Source: Selaginella tamariscina
Lineage: Eukaryota; Streptophyta; Lycopodiopsida; Selaginellales; Selaginellaceae
Reading direction: 5' to 3'
DNA: 64,000 bases
NCBI GenBank assembly: GCA_003024785.1
Contig: PUQB01000173.1
Location: forward strand, 250,501-314,500
Below, one piece after another: positions 11,441 to 21,985 of the stretch. The notes under the pieces were generated by a model. That model was given only the letters and a program-made list of their open reading frames with translations. It had not been told where the DNA came from and ran no database searches. Position numbers and translations under genes: made by a program. Position 1 is the stretch's first letter. Each line of letters begins with the position of its first letter.

Positions 11441-12790
11441 GCATTTGGCAAGCCACCTTTGTGCACTAGGTAAAACTCTTATAGTGGAAATTTTTTTTAA
11501 CCTTCTTTGAATTTGCTTTGTTCTCTGTAACGACCTTAGATTTGAGAATGTCTCCACATAGGGCAGCTTCTTCCTTTGAATCACTATCATGATTGTTTTG
11601 CTCAACATGCTTCTATGCAATGGGAACCAAACTCTTCCCCTAGTTGCCCTCATTGTTTATAGCTTTGTTTATCTTGTTGTTGTTGCTACTTGTTTCTTGA
11701 GTCTACAAACTAGCATGTATTAGTAACATGCATGTTGCCAAATACTATACAATGTCATTACTACATTTAATTCCTCTTCCTTTTGTATGTCCCATTTGTT
11801 GATGATTTTAACTTGTAGCATGGTATATGGGTGGCCTTCCTTCATGACCTTCTCAACCATAATGGTTTTACAACCTGAACATCCTTGGCCATTAGTGAAC
11901 ACATACAACTTTGACATAAAATTGGAACTATAATCACCTTCTTCTCTAAGTATGGATGTGGTTTCTGCATCCGAGCTAAGTGTAGCTCAGTAAAGAACCA
12001 ACATTTGTTTCTTTCAGTTTCTACCAATATGCTTGCAATTCCATCAATGTACAGTTCCATACATAATCACCTTCCAATCGACCTAGAGCTCTTTTTTTGG
12101 TGATGTTTTTACGAAAGCTTACAAGCTTAAGCCCAATTTCCTTCCCTGCATGCTCTTGAGTTTGCATTGAGCAGTTCAATCTAGTCGATCTATGATTTCT
12201 ACCCTTCATGGAAGATATCTACCAACAAGCTTTCCCTTGAACCTTGTAGCCCAGTAATTGGGGAATGCAGCTTTTAGCTGCCTATGGTATGGAGTTCCTT
12301 TGTAGTGACAACTCGACTAGCCTTCAAATCAGTCGAAGAAGATGAGACACTATGGTGCCCACCATGTATTTGTTTCACATCCAGAACCATGGATGTGAAC
12401 TTTGGTGTGGCTGCCGTGAATGTGCACTTTAGCATCTGCAAATGCTGATGGGATTCGCAAAGGAGCTTGGGCCTTCAATGACGATTGCACATACCTTGCA
12501 ATAGCGGTAGCTATTCCTCGTGGTACACCCACATTAGACCAATCTTTTGTTCATCCCAACAAGGCCCTCTCCATTGATCTTCTCCTTTGCAACTAGGGTA
12601 TTGAAATTGACCCCAACTAAACCAAACTTTGTGAATAGCAAAGCACCTAACTCTTCTAGCTTTAGTGATTCAAGATTTTGGTGTACAGATGTTGCCATTT
12701 GCCGATGAGTGAAGTGAGGGCGCGGATGAAATAAACTAAACCCACATTCACTAAAGAATAAAATGCTAAACCTAGAGGTCAAAACCCTAA
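11441..12790. other. Unrecognised sequence with short minus-strand frames
   Basis: About 1.3 kb between the old LTR and the next repeat family. Several 60-80 codon minus-strand frames follow one another (for example 11720-11917 with NGQGCSGCKTIMVEKV, 11842-12060, 12021-12209, 12350-12532). They may be pieces of one decayed protein. I recognise no domain. Given the setting it is most likely transposon debris. Confidence 0.4.
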
Positions 12791-13304
12791 ACTTGTAAAA
12801 CTTCTTTGGTGCTTGCTATGAAGTCTTGGTGGTTGCAAGGACGCGTCCAATCTCGAGGGTCCATGCTAGTAAGCTGGCCTTACTCGGGAATACCGAAAGG
12901 TGTTGAATGGCCTCTACCCATACACCTTGAGGGTCCGTGTATAGGGTGGGGGAGTTCTGCTAGAGCAATGATGCCGCTTGGTAGCTGAATACGTTGTTGG
13001 CCTAGGAGCGGAGCGAGAGGAGAATCACCGGAGAGATGGTGAACAAAAGGGACATGTATATATATATATATATATATTGCCTGACTGAGCACAAGATGCC
13101 TCAGGAAGGTGGAGCAAGATACAAGACAAAAACTGGACTAGAAGGACCACGATTCACTACCAACCTTCCTGCTTATATAGTGGATTGGCTAGTGCTAGCC
13201 CTAGGTACAGGTGGCACTCTCTCACTGGTTTGCCGCCATGTGATAGAGTCCTACCTTTCACATTTATGCACTTTCCTTATGTGTGTTATCCCAAGTACCT
13301 TAGG
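12791..13304 (+). repeat. Third repeat family, left part, interrupted by element 2
   Basis: It matches about 25011-25258 (shared landmarks: GGTGTTGAATGGCCTCTAC, GGCACTCTCTCACT, GCCGCCATGTGATAGAG, AAGTACCTTAGG against CAGTACCTTGGG). The sequence continues at 18092 beyond element 2. A short TA microsatellite is at about 13056-13077. No gene is seen. Confidence 0.75.
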
Positions 13305-13935
13305 TGTCAAGCCACGATCTAGGAACAAGGAAGTGAGCAGGATTACGAAAACAAGGAGGCTTGACTCAGGAGCAGGACAAGGAGTAGGACAGGAACTTGG
13401 AACTCAGGAATAGCAGGAGCAAGACAAGGAGCAGGATAGGAACCGGAGCAGGATAGCAGGACAAGGAGCAGGATAGGAACCGGAGCAGGATAGGGACAAG
13501 GAACTGGAGCAGGATAGTAGGACAGGAACAGGATGGAACTGGAACTCAGGAATCAAGTAGGATAGGATCAGGAGCGAGACAAGAACAAGACAGGATCCGA
13601 GAGCAAGACAAGAGCAGGAGGCAAGGAACAAGAACAAAAAGACAAGAACAAGAATGATCGTAGAATGACTGGTGTTGATAGTAACTGATTGTACAACAAT
13701 TAGGTCGGAGCTTTTATGCTCACAACTCCAAGCTAATCTAGTCATGAGTCTAATCTAGTCATGAGCTAAGAATAGTGTCCCTTATCCTCTAGGCATATCC
13801 TGTAGCATATCCTATAGGCATATCCTATAGGAATATCCATAGGTATATCCTGTAGGAATATCCTGCAGGCATATCCTGTAACCCGTATCCTGTATCCGAA
13901 ATCCTGCATCCTGTATCCTGTATCGGGTTGTGACA
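13305..13935 (-). repeat. 3' LTR of element 2
   Basis: About 631 bp, TG...CA, with the same plan as the element 1 LTRs: U3 array of CCTGTAGG/CATATCC units, a TATA-like box (13711-13718 on the plus strand), and a purine-rich U5 array (about 13320-13640). TTGATAGTAACTG is at 13675-13687. Confidence 0.92.
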
Positions 13936-13936
13936 G

Positions 13937-13948
13937 CACCTCCTCCCT
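13937..13948 (-). other. Polypurine tract of element 2
   Basis: AGGGAGGAGGTG on the element strand, next to the 3' LTR; identical to that of element 1. Confidence 0.75.
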
Positions 13949-15440
13949 AAGGACGAGTTCCACGAGTCTTAGGACCTGGTTTAGCAGGATAATGCCGATG
14001 GAAGGCAGCAACTTTGGAAGAAGCATGGAGTAAGTTGGATGCAGGTTCCCAAGTGCGATCGGTAGGCAAATAACCTTTCCAATCCACCAAGTATTGAAGT
14101 TGGCGGCGATGAAGACGAGAATCAAGGATGGCTGCAACTTCGTACTCAGGTTCACCAGCAATGACCACAGGAGGGGGAGGAGAAGAAGCACGACCAGGAA
14201 GAGAAGAAGGATGATACGGCTCCAACAAGGAGGTGTGAAACACAGGATGAAGTTTCACCGTGGATGGTAACTCGAGTCGGAAAGCTACAGGATTTACCTC
14301 CGCCACGATCCTGTAAGGGCCCAATCGTTGAAAATCCAACTTAGAAGAAGGCCTGTTGGTGCGAATGTGTCGACGAAGAAGCCACACGAGATCACCAATC
14401 TTGTATGCAGGTGCCGGCTGACGGTGAGCATCAGCATGATGCTTGTACCGTTCCTGTGCCTGCTGAAGGTGAACCTGGAGATCATCCTGTACCTGCCGAA
14501 GATGCTGAAGACGATCCTGTACTGCAGGAGCGGAAGAAGGAGAAGCGGGAGGAGCAAAGTCAAAACGTGGATGGTGGCCTGTAAGAGCAAAGAAAGGTGT
14601 CTGTCCTGTAGATGCGTGAACGGAGTTGTTGTAGGCAAACTCCGCCATTGGAAGAAGGTCCAACCAGTTGTCCTGCTGGTAACTGATGAAGCAACGAAGA
14701 TACTGTTCTAAGGTCTGAATTGTGCGTTCGGACTGCCCATCGGTTTGTGGGTGATATCCTGAAGAAAGATCCGCTTTAACCTGTAGACTCCGAAGAAGCT
14801 CTCGCCAAAACTTGGACATGAATTGTGGACCTCGATCGGAAACAATGCTCTCAGGAAGACCATGATGTCGGAACACTCACGGATCACCAACTCGCAGTTG
14901 TCTGACCTGTAGCTGTCTTGTTGCAGGTAGGAAATGAGCCTGCTTGGTGAAACGGTCAACCACCACAAGAACTGCATCGAATCCACGAGAAGGAGGAAGA
15001 TCTGTGAGGAAATCCATAGAAATGGATCTCCAAGGAGCAGAAGGAACAGGAAGAGGACGAAGAAGACCAGAGGTGCATGACGAGGCATCTTCGACCTGTT
15101 GCAGGTGTCACAACTCCGTACAAACCTTTCCACAAAACCTCGCAACCCAGGCCACCAATAGTTGCGAGTCACCAACTCAACTGTCTTGGCCACACCAAAA
15201 TGTCCTGTAGCCGGGATCATGACAATCCTGTACCACACGAGTCCTGCAAACACCAACAGGAACGTACAGGAGACCTTCCCGGTACAGGAGTCCATCCTGT
15301 ATGGTGAACAGGTTGTAGTCTGACGGGAACTGGAGAAGAGGAACTTGCAATGTCAGGATGAATGTGTGAGAACACATTCTTGCCAAGTCGTCTGTAGCCA
15401 ACTGCGAACGGATGTCCTGTAGAAGTGTTGAATTGCTGGA
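13947..15440 (-). CDS. Integrase with C-terminal chromodomain, element 2 (frame breaks)
   Basis: Minus-strand frames at 15401-14708 cover the zinc-binding region ([26 protein letters not shown]) and the first catalytic Asp region. The frame 14876-13947 (309 codons) is intact. It runs from [12 protein letters not shown] through [16 protein letters not shown], a [19 protein letters not shown] segment typical of the Ty3 integrase C-terminus, and the chromodomain ([29 protein letters not shown]), ending [12 protein letters not shown]. The chromodomain carries aromatic positions expected for methyl-lysine reading. The protein would insert cDNA. Its upstream partner RT is deleted in this copy. Confidence 0.9.
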
Positions 15441-15454
15441 GCCTGATGAACCTG

Positions 15455-17343
15455 TAGTGCTGATGAACGGAAAAGAGGTGAATCCTGTCGAGGAGGAACC
15501 TTCGACACTAATACAGGATTGGAAGAACCCTGTACAGGAATCCGCGACCTTACAGGAATGGAGAAAGCCTGCGGATGTGCTGAGGAACTGACATGAGGTG
15601 AATCTTGCCGAGGAAGAGTCTTCAACACTGATACAGGATTGGAAGAACCCTGTACAGGAATCCGCAACTTACAGGAGTGGAGAAAGCCTGCGGATGTGCT
15701 GAGGAACCAACAGGAGGTGGATCCTGTTGAGGAGGAACTTTCGACACTGATACAGGATTGGAAGAACCCTGTACAGGAATCCGCAAACTTACAGGAGTGG
15801 AGAGAGCCTGCGGATGTGCTGAGGAGCTGACATGAGGTGAATCCTGTCGAGGAGGAGTCTTCAACACTGATACAGGAACAGGCACAGTCAATCCTGTAGC
15901 TTGTACTGCCTCAGACACCAAGGATGTATCCTGCACGCAGGAAGGTACAGGATTGATCTTGGCTGCTGGAGAGGAAAACGTGAGCGTCCTAGACCTCCAG
16001 TCGATCTGCGGATTTGCAACAACGAACCATGGCATGCCAAAAATGATGGGAGTCGACCGAGTCTTGATCAAGTTGAAGGAAATCGAACAGTTGAATGCGC
16101 CATGACTGCAAGAGAGAGGTTGGTAGCGTGGGTAACTGCGCCAGAAGCAATCAAACGACCATCGGCCACCTCTACAGGAACTGCACGCTTCAACTTCACC
16201 ACCGGAATGCCATGCTGAGCTGCAAAAGTGTCATCCATGAAACATGCATTTGCACCAGTGTCTAACAGGGCAAACTCCTTGAGCTCTCGGTTATTGAGGC
16301 GAATGTGTACAGGAAACTTGAGTGATGAAATGGTATGAGCAACACCAATGGAGCCTGCACTTACGTCCAACTTCGCGGCTCCTAGACGGAGTGGACATTG
16401 AACTTCGGCTTCAACTTCGCACGTCTTGAACTTCTTGGCTTTAGCAGGACATTCCGCCACCTTGTGTCCTACTTCACCACAATACAAGCATAAGTTCTCA
16501 CTACGACGGCGTTGCTTTTCCGCAGCTGAAAGTGGACCACGCTTGTATTTCTCAACCTCCATAGGGACTACTCCAGAAGGTGTCACAGGAACATGTGCTA
16601 CAGCTGCAGGATTGACTTGCAGGAACTGCTGACGAGATTTTTCCTGACGACGTTCGAACAAACGGTTGTCACAGCGAACGGCCTGTTGGATGATCTCTGC
16701 TAAGGTTTGGGCATCCGGTAACGTAAGGAGAAGGTCCTTCACGTCATCCCTCAACCCAAAACGGAAATGTTCGATCAATGCAGTCTCATCCCATGGAACG
16801 TTCGTGCAAAGTTGTTGAAATTCGGATGCATAAACAGAAACTGGTCGGGATCCTTGTGTGAGCTTGCGTAACTTCGTGCATGCGGAATGGTACTTATCAG
16901 GATCTCCAAAGCAGGCTTCAAAGGCAGCCACGAATCCTTCAAAATCTTCCATCAATGGATCGTCACGTTCCAGCAAAGGGGCAACCCAAGCCGGGAGATC
17001 CACTTAGTAAGGATGCCAAAAGGCCAACCTTTTGTGCATCAGTCGAGTAGCGGCGTGGTTGCATGCGGATCAAGAGCCGGATCTGATTCAGGAAACCTTG
17101 GAAATCGGCACGGTTGCCACTGAACTTTTCTGGCATGCTGATCTTCGGCTCCGAAGAAAAGTTCGATGAAGAAGGAACCACTGATGCCTGAGAGAGAGCC
17201 TGCGCAGCAGCCTTGGAGGATGCATCAGCAGCTGCATGTGCCGCATGGGTGGAGCCTTGCAGATCGGTGACCACTTGGCGCAAAGTGGCCAGCTCATGAA
17301 GCAACATTTGGTGCTCGCGTTGAATCTGCTCAAAAACGGCCAT
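15455..17343 (-). CDS. Gag-protease polyprotein of element 2 (frame breaks)
   Basis: The ATG at 17343 opens a gag with a coiled-coil-like N-terminus, then FSGNRADFQGFLNQIR. A frame change near 16985-17000 leads to a long frame (17003-16068) with the capsid-like part, a CCHC zinc knuckle CLYCGEVGHKVAEC (about 16490), and a retropepsin-like protease with LLDTGANACF (about 16265). After another break near 16070 the protease end and a Pro/Ser/Val-rich linker follow. Gag packages the RNA and the protease cleaves the polyprotein. Gag and protease share one frame with no evident stop between them, as in single-ORF Tf1/sushi-type elements. The remaining breaks could be sequence errors. Confidence 0.85.
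15480..15960 (-). repeat. About 120-bp tandem repeats in the protease-to-pol linker
   Basis: Four diverged units start near 15480, 15600, 15719 and 15840 (spacing 119-121 bp). Each encodes variants of PVQGSSNPVSVSK, SSAHPQA and PPRQDSP. Element 1 has the same array with fewer clear units (about 4020, 4141 and 4261). Each unit holds both ATACAGGA and CCTGTACAGG, which can pair with each other in RNA. Confidence 0.82.
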
Positions 17344-17421
17344 GATCTATGAAAGAAAAAAGGAGGAAAATGAAGGAAGAAAACAAGGAAAAAAAGTAAC
17401 TGGAAACGGAAAGCTATGAAG

Positions 17422-17434
17422 CAGTTACTATCAA
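17422..17434 (-). other. Putative self-primer binding site of element 2
   Basis: The element strand reads TTGATAGTAACTG two bases inside the 5' LTR. It is the exact reverse complement of the 13 bases CAGTTACTATCAA predicted at the transcript start (LTR copy at 13675-13687). The match ends sharply on both sides. No match to a common tRNA 3' end is apparent to me. Confidence 0.7.
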
Positions 17435-17436
17435 AC

Positions 17437-18091
17437 TGTCAAGCCACGATCCAGGAACAAGGAAGTGAGCAGGATTCGAAACAAGGAGGCTTGACTCAGG
17501 AGCAGGACAAGGAGTAGGACAGGAACTTGGAACTCAGGAACAGAACAAGGAGCAAGACAAGGAGCAGGATAGGAACTGGAGCAGGATAGCAGACAAGGAC
17601 AGGATAGGAACTGGCAGGATAGCAGGACAAGGAACTAGGATAGGAACTGGAGCAGGATAGCAGGACAGGGAACAGGATAGGAACTGGGAACTCAGGAATC
17701 AAAGTAGGATAGGATCTAGGAGCGAGACAAGAACAAGAAGGATCCGAGAGCAAGACAAAAGTAGGAGGCAAGGAACAAGATACAAACAAGACAAAAACAA
17801 GAATGATCATAGAATGACTGGTGTTATAGTAACTGATTGTACAACAATTAAGTCGGAGCTTTTATGCTCACAACTCCAAGCTAATCTAGTCATGAGTCTA
17901 ATCTAGTCATGAGCTAAGAATAGTGTCCCTTATCCTCTAGGCATATCCTGTAGCATATCCTATAGGCATATCCTATAGGAATATCCTATAGGTATATCCT
18001 GTAGGAATATCCTGCAAGCATATCCTATAACCCGTATTCTGTATCCGAAATCCTGCATCCTGCATCCTGTATCCTGTATCTGGTTGTGACA
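17437..18091 (-). repeat. 5' LTR of element 2
   Basis: About 655 bp, TG...CA. The expected promoter end of the element. The self-primer sequence here has lost two bases (GTTATAGTAACTG at about 17823-17835), leaving about 10 continuous bases complementary to the PBS. The TATA-like GCATAAA on the element strand lies near 17861-17867, about 26 bases upstream of that sequence. Confidence 0.92.
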
Positions 18092-19159
18092 TTAGGTAGT
18101 TAATCCGAACGATTGGATCTATGCCTGGTTAAGCGCCACATGATAGCTGTCGTCATCAGTCCATACCTGTGGCACCTTCCTTGCTCAGCACTCCGTCCTG
18201 TCCCTCGTTTGTGTCGGTTGACAATTTGATGATGGTCAAACCAATGTCAACCAGATGCCCGAACTTATTCATTGGCATGTTCTTATGCCATTCCCTCAGA
18301 CGTTTAACCCCATAGTGCTCCCGATACATGGTGATTTCGCTCTCTATTGCGGCCAACGTTGTCTTTAGAGTGGCAATGGTCGCATCCCGTAGTGTGATTA
18401 CTCTCTGTCATTGCTCCTAGATCTGCTTGAGCTGGACCTCAAGTTCCTGAGTCTGCTCTCACGAGTGTTGCAGCTCCTGTTCCCTTATGGTGAGGAGTTG
18501 AGCCTATAGCTAAGTGTGTACCTCTAATTCCATGGTGGTCCGCAATGAGTCCTGCGAGGCCTCAATCGATCGGCGTTCCTCGAGTGGTGGGAACAAAACT
18601 ATGGCCCATTGCACTTCTGCGTGGGTTTCTCTGAGGAGGGCACGGGAGTGGCTTTGAGCTAGCTGGTTGCCCGGTGCTATTCTTCTTTGGATGCTGCCAA
18701 CTCTTGGTGGACCTTTTTGAGCTCTGTCTCACGTTGCTTGAGTTCAAAGCCAAGCTCGAAAACTCGCCGCTCCCTCTTCCTACTCATAGTTCTGTCCGAG
18801 TTGATCATGGAGCTTTTGGAGGCTATCATACTTGATTTGGAGTTGATTCAAATTGTCGGTTATCTATTAGCACACCTCCTTTACTTGCTTCCTCCCGGCT
18901 TCTGTGATCACTCGTAATTGAACTCCCTAGAGAAGCTATTCCAAATACCCCCGGGCCTCCTTTTGAGCGGTCTAGTAGTTGTCTGTGAGCTTTGTCACTA
19001 TGGCATCATGCTCTGTATACACTTCAAAGAGGTCTGAGTCGTTGTACATTGCTACGGCCTTCTTGATCCGATCAAAGGCCTTGGCCAGTTCAAGATGCAT
19101 TGTGGAGTGGCCCATTGCCCCTTAGCGTTCTAATGTCTGTAAGCCCTGCTCAACACGTT
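18092..19159 (-). repeat. Third repeat family, right part, with broken coiled-coil-like frame
   Basis: The continuation of 12791-13304 beyond element 2; its first 350 bases match about 25252-25620. On the minus strand there are broken frames (18156-18356 with MYREHYGVKRLREWHKNMP, 18562-18753) rich in Gln, Glu and Leu, which look like part of a coiled-coil protein, perhaps a retroelement gag. Not recognised with confidence. It stops abruptly where the inverted-repeat arm begins. Confidence 0.55.
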
Positions 19160-19346
19160 ATGGGAACAACATTGTAACAGGAAGTGCTGTAAAATTTGTT
19201 AGCATAAATGAGAACCTACTATATATATGTTATTATGTATATATGTTCTTACAGTTAACAAGCATGATAAGTGCAATCAAAATCAAGTGCTTTATAGGAG
19301 CTCTAGGCCTATCATCCTCCTTAGGAAGTTCCAATTCGATATGCAT
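19160..19346 (-). pseudogene. 5' stub of ZIFL transporter (duplicated copy)
   Basis: Exon 1 on the minus strand (19346-19253, 94 bp from ATG) matches ZIFL exon 1 at 28996-29089 almost base for base and keeps its splice donor. The start of exon 2 (19186 to about 19160, encoding LPVTMLFP) is cut off at the duplication breakpoint. Without the 12-helix body it cannot make a transporter. It would transcribe outward into repeat DNA. Confidence 0.88.
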
Positions 19347-21985
19347 GGTTCTACAAAATTGCCACAAATAAATTTTCTTGTTTCAAGCATTTGCCTGCAT
19401 ATGTATATACGATTGACCCACAGAGTCAGTCAAACAAACAACGCCAGAGAGTCTCCGAGACTTTAACGCTGTGCATTGCTGTCGTGAGAATTCCTTGCCA
19501 GAATGTTATTCATGTATATGTAAATATTTTATTATTTTACATTAATATTATTATTAGGACTTTATGCTCTAACCCATATGCTTACAGATCATAACTTAAT
19601 ATTACTGAAACTACTATTTCCAAATGCTGACTCATCACGACCATCCAATCGGCATTCTGAATGTATTAAGTGGTAACTATGGTTTAGAATATGCTTATAT
19701 ATGTGCATGTTGGTTAATGACGATACTTCACAGAGTCCATGTTATTACAACTTACAGCAATTAAAAGTAAATATACTATTATATATAATTATACAGTTTT
19801 AGGCGATGAAAGAAGGTTCTTGTTACATTGGTTGTTGAATAACAGCCGTTGAGTAAGTCAATATGCACAATGGCAGCAATCGTTTAGCGTATATATAATA
19901 TTATCCTTGAAGCTGCATATAGACGATAAAGGAGGTTAATCTTGACTCTTAAATATAAAATTTGAAGAGTATTTAGAATTATAGATGGGCATGTGTACTA
20001 GTATACTATTTAAAACTAAATTATGTAATCAAGGGTGCAATATTCTCATCACTTATATCCTTTAGGACTTTATATATCTATGTTCCGTATATGTCTGATT
20101 ATGGCTCTATAATAATTTAACGAGTTGAAATATAAGAGATAATATGTATGAATATACTGTGTGTAAGTTTAATACATGTATTTTGCACTCTTATCGATTA
20201 AGTTACATTTGGAAACTCTAATAGAATGGTCATTTATATCTTTAATATAATATTTAAAATTAAATGATGTAACGTACGATTTTAAAGTAGAAAAATACAC
20301 TCTCTCTATTTGAGATTACTTGTGGTAAACACTGCCGAGAAATTATAATTGGAGATCTGAATCTTTGGGCTGCATGGATACAAATTATAGGTGGGCATTG
20401 GAGTTTTCACAGGATGATTAGCTTTAAAATTATGCATTTTTCCTAGGGAAAATTACATTTATACCTCGAAATTTATCGTCTCTACGTATATATCCTTATA
20501 AGTTTTATATTTCTATATATATCCTTCTAAAAAATTTAGATTTACATGTATATTTTTATAAGAAAATTAATTATAATATTTAATTTTAAAATAATAATAT
20601 TAATTAAAAATATATTTTTCAATTCATAATATAATGCAAACGAAATAATTAAAATTTATTAAGTGTTAAATGTTAAGAAATTATCGTAATAAAAAATGAA
20701 ATATTTTTTAAAAAATATATTGCGATATATATGTTTAATAGGTTATATTTTGAACCTAAATATAATAAAATATAAATTAATTATAATTTTTTATTAATTT
20801 TTAAAAATGATTTTTTAATTTTTAACTTCTAAATTTATAAAATTTTAAATTGAAGTTTAAAGAATATATAAATAAAACTTCTAGAGATTTACATGTAAAT
20901 ATGATAAATTTCAAAAGTATAAATATAATTTTTTTATTAGATGTAAGAAGTTTAAAAAACACAAAATAAACATGGCATTACCTTTGTAACACCAACTGGT
21001 TATTGATGAAATTTTTTTGTGACAAGTCTGCGTTTGCAAATGAGACAAAGGCCGATTGTGACTTGTGAGGGATAGGCAATTAGAAACTGTCTGTCCCACG
21101 AGTCTATGACTTTTCCTGTGGCAAAACGCTGCATTTTTGCCACTGACAGAGCGTTGCATAATTATAATGGTTTCTTATCACAAAAGGAACCATCTTATAG
21201 TGAGCTGATTTGATTTCACTAGAACCGTTTCAGTAAGTCGAAGGGCTGGATAAAACTTTAAGTGTAGAAAATCAATATGACAAACGACTCCGTGGAGCTT
21301 GCCATGGAAGCCTCGAGTAAGTCCGGGACATGTTATAAAGTGGATCCCAGAGAAAAAGAAGGAGGTGATGTGTCTTCGTGTACATATGCCAAACGACTTA
21401 TTTGGACTTTATTAATTACGTGGCCTATATAGGTTTACGACAACAATGACTCTTGAAACCTACGACATGTGTAAGTTCTAGCTAATATCATTTCTTTTAA
21501 ACGGGAGAAAGAAAAAACAATTGGTCAAGTCAATGATGTTGCTCTGGATAATCACGAGACTTGACTTAGGTAAGGAATGTGACAATACACACTCGTAGAC
21601 AAAATTTGCCGAGGCCAGCTGCATGTACTTGTGGGGCTCAATACAGACGTAATATAATTAAGGATAATAAAGATCTACTGGAAATTACCTTGTATGGGAG
21701 GTGTTGATACATAGGATGTATATATAGAGTTAGTTCTGTATGCAAATGGTAGGTAGAAAATGCAAGAGCTATTAAGAAGGAACACTTGGGGATACCCAGT
21801 TCACACTAGTTCCGATGAATGTATTAAATTCATTGATGAATATTATTACCAGGTCTCAGTTTCTAGTTTTTATGTTCTTTTCTTCTTACTCTTGTTTTTA
21901 TATAGGTGCTGAGTTATGGATCCTCGTCTACTAGAGTTATTCTTCAAGCGGTGGAGGAAGACAAGAACTGTGCCTTAGCAAATGC
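19160..21985 (+). repeat. Left arm of a large inverted duplication
   Basis: It matches 25837-29172 in reverse orientation over its whole length. The arm holds, from left to right, a 5' stub of the ZIFL gene (minus), about 2.4 kb of AT-rich upstream DNA, and the first exon and a half of the TTC38-like gene (plus), which continues past the arm. Breakpoints are sharp: inside ZIFL exon 2 on the left and inside TTC38 exon 2 on the right. The arms differ by many substitutions and small indels, so the event is not recent. The AT-rich core (about 20440-20950) is very low in complexity. Confidence 0.92.

Larger units (their letters stand above)
13305..18091 (-). mobile_element. Element 2: RT-deleted copy of the self-priming-type chromovirus
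   Basis: A minus-strand element of the same family as element 1, bounded by TG...CA LTRs and the 5-bp duplication TTAGG (13300-13304 and 18092-18096). It keeps gag, protease, linker, integrase and chromodomain in better condition than element 1. It lacks about 1.76 kb corresponding to 2357-4117 of element 1, which removes all of RT and RNase H. The junction is near 15460. Because the termini and TSD are intact, either the deletion arose after insertion or the copy moved with RT supplied by a relative. The related repeat at 25 kb shows the empty target site. Confidence 0.93.

Noticed and set aside
15480..15960. CRISPR-like array of regular repeats
   Set aside because: Units of about 120 bp are contiguous, coding and diverged, with no unique spacers; the host is a plant nucleus.
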